Below, in pieces: positions 5,690 through 6,491 of a stretch of 6,491 nt of DNA (within the stretch, counting starts at the first letter, position 1; every line of letters starts with the position of its first letter). The DNA lies in the NCBI GenBank assembly GCA_030653335.1, contig JAURZP010000404.1:1-6491 (forward strand). The letters run 5' to 3'. Source of the DNA: Methanoregula sp. Lineage in GTDB: Archaea > Halobacteriota > Methanomicrobia > Methanomicrobiales > Methanospirillaceae. The position numbers were made by a program, and so were the translations under genes. The notes below the pieces were generated by a model. The model searched no databases, had not been told where the DNA came from, and was given only the letters and a program-made list of their open reading frames with translations.

Positions 5690-6491
5690 ATGCGTTCATT
5701 GCTTACCATAGGAGTCATCATGGCCCTGCTCCTTGCGTCTGCCGGATGTACGGGCACACCGGGTACCACAGGTACATCGGGTAACGGTGCGAAGCCTGCG
5801 TACTCTGTAGATAACAAGGGCATCATTTCTGTCACCTGCGCTCTGGTGACGACAAGTGCAGAGATGATCTTCTCCAATGAAACATATACCAAAACCCGTA
5901 TCGTCATGCACACGCAGAACGGCGATGTGGTCACCTACCTCGCCGCACCAAAAAACCCTAAAGCAGCATTCGTGTATGCCCCCGGGGCTGGTGAGATGAT
6001 CATTGGCCATGATGAACGGATGGTACGGTATGCAGCAGCCGGCTATGCGTTCATGTTTGTTGATACACGGGGCAATGGTGCAGAAACTCCCGGCCTACCC
6101 TTCAGCCCGCAACTGGTACAGCTGGATTACAGCCGGTTTGAAAACGGGGACTGGCCACAATATTATCTCTCGGTCTGCGATCTGGTCAATGCGCAGAAGA
6201 TCGTGTCCAACCGGTTTTCTGTACCGGTCTATGTGATGGGGTCGAGCAATGGGGGACGATATGCAGCAGTTGCTGCCGGTGTTGAACCACAGTTCACCGG
6301 GTACGTTGGAATCTCTACATCAGACTGGGGGTTGCTGGACTCAACGATCCAGCAGGGTTACTCAGGAGCACCTGTAAGGTTCGCCGCATCAGTAGAGCCC
6401 AGTACATATTTCACAAAAATCGCCCCGCGCACGGTCTGGATCTTCCATGCAGCGAGTGACCCGATCATCCCATTTGCAAACGGAAAACAGT
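5690..6491 (+). CDS. Putative secreted lipoprotein of the alpha/beta hydrolase fold (partial at window end)
   Basis: The frame is open from ATG 5690 to the edge, giving 267 complete codons with the C-terminus missing. Residues 1-19 form a signal-like hydrophobic segment ending in ASAGC, a plausible lipobox with Cys20 as the lipid anchor. A Gly/Thr-rich linker follows (21-34), as in exported archaeal lipoproteins. The mature part resembles an alpha/beta hydrolase: YAPGAG at 96-101 near the oxyanion site, VDTRGNG at 124-130, and the nucleophile elbow GSSNG at 184-188 with Ser186. Asp257 in HAASDPIIP is the probable acid; the catalytic His would lie beyond the edge. I cannot name a substrate. 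GGTG lies six bases before the ATG, and the gap from the Nudix stop is two bases, so read-through transcription is likely. An ATG at 5720 is a worse start, since it would destroy the signal segment. Confidence 0.82.
   Translation, partial: MRSLLTIGVIMALLLASAGCTGTPGTTGTSGNGAKPAYSVDNKGIISVTCALVTTSAEMIFSNETYTKTRIVMHTQNGDVVTYLAAPKNPKAAFVYAPGAGEMIIGHDERMVRYAAAGYAFMFVDTRGNGAETPGLPFSPQLVQLDYSRFENGDWPQYYLSVCDLVNAQKIVSNRFSVPVYVMGSSNGGRYAAVAAGVEPQFTGYVGISTSDWGLLDSTIQQGYSGAPVRFAASVEPSTYFTKIAPRTVWIFHAASDPIIPFANGKQ

Overview
The window looks like chromosomal DNA from a methanogenic euryarchaeon, most likely of the Methanomicrobiales. The domain is clear. The elongation factor is archaeal EF-2, with the histidine that becomes diphthamide. 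S7 and S12 are the long archaeal/eukaryotic forms. Ribosome binding sites are GAGGT/GGTGA type, promoters look like TATA boxes, and a queDEC set suits archaeosine synthesis. The order-level guess is an impression from protein wording, moderate GC and the hydrolase lipoprotein style; no search was run.

Layout. Positions 1-107 are AT-rich, with an oligo-T stop signal for the leftward operon and no convincing gene. Positions 108-3351 on the minus strand are a translation (str-type) operon read rpsL (S12), rpsG (S7), fusA (EF-2). rpsL and rpsG overlap or nearly touch, and 23 nt separate rpsG from fusA. Positions 3352-3516 are a 165-nt divergent control region with several TATA-like boxes and a perfect 14-bp palindrome. 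From 3517 to the right edge, on the plus strand, lies a very tight five-gene run: queD, queE, queC, a Nudix hydrolase of ADP-ribose pyrophosphatase type, and a lipoprotein-like alpha/beta hydrolase cut by the window end. The junctions are TAAATG, ATGA, TAAATG and a 2-nt gap, so one polycistronic mRNA is likely.

How the genes work together. QueD, QueE and QueC carry out the three successive steps from 7,8-dihydroneopterin triphosphate to preQ0. In archaea, preQ0 is inserted into tRNA position 15 and converted to archaeosine. The leftward operon makes two decoding-centre or mRNA-channel proteins and the translocase. The window therefore pairs ribosome function with tRNA modification across one shared regulatory gap. 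The Nudix enzyme and the secreted hydrolase have no established place in preQ0 synthesis; they are the least explained part of the window.

No mobile element, CRISPR array, tRNA or rRNA was seen. Most of the window is conserved housekeeping sequence. The points worth a second look are the shared promoter region, the two extra genes in the que run, and the source of the QueD substrate.
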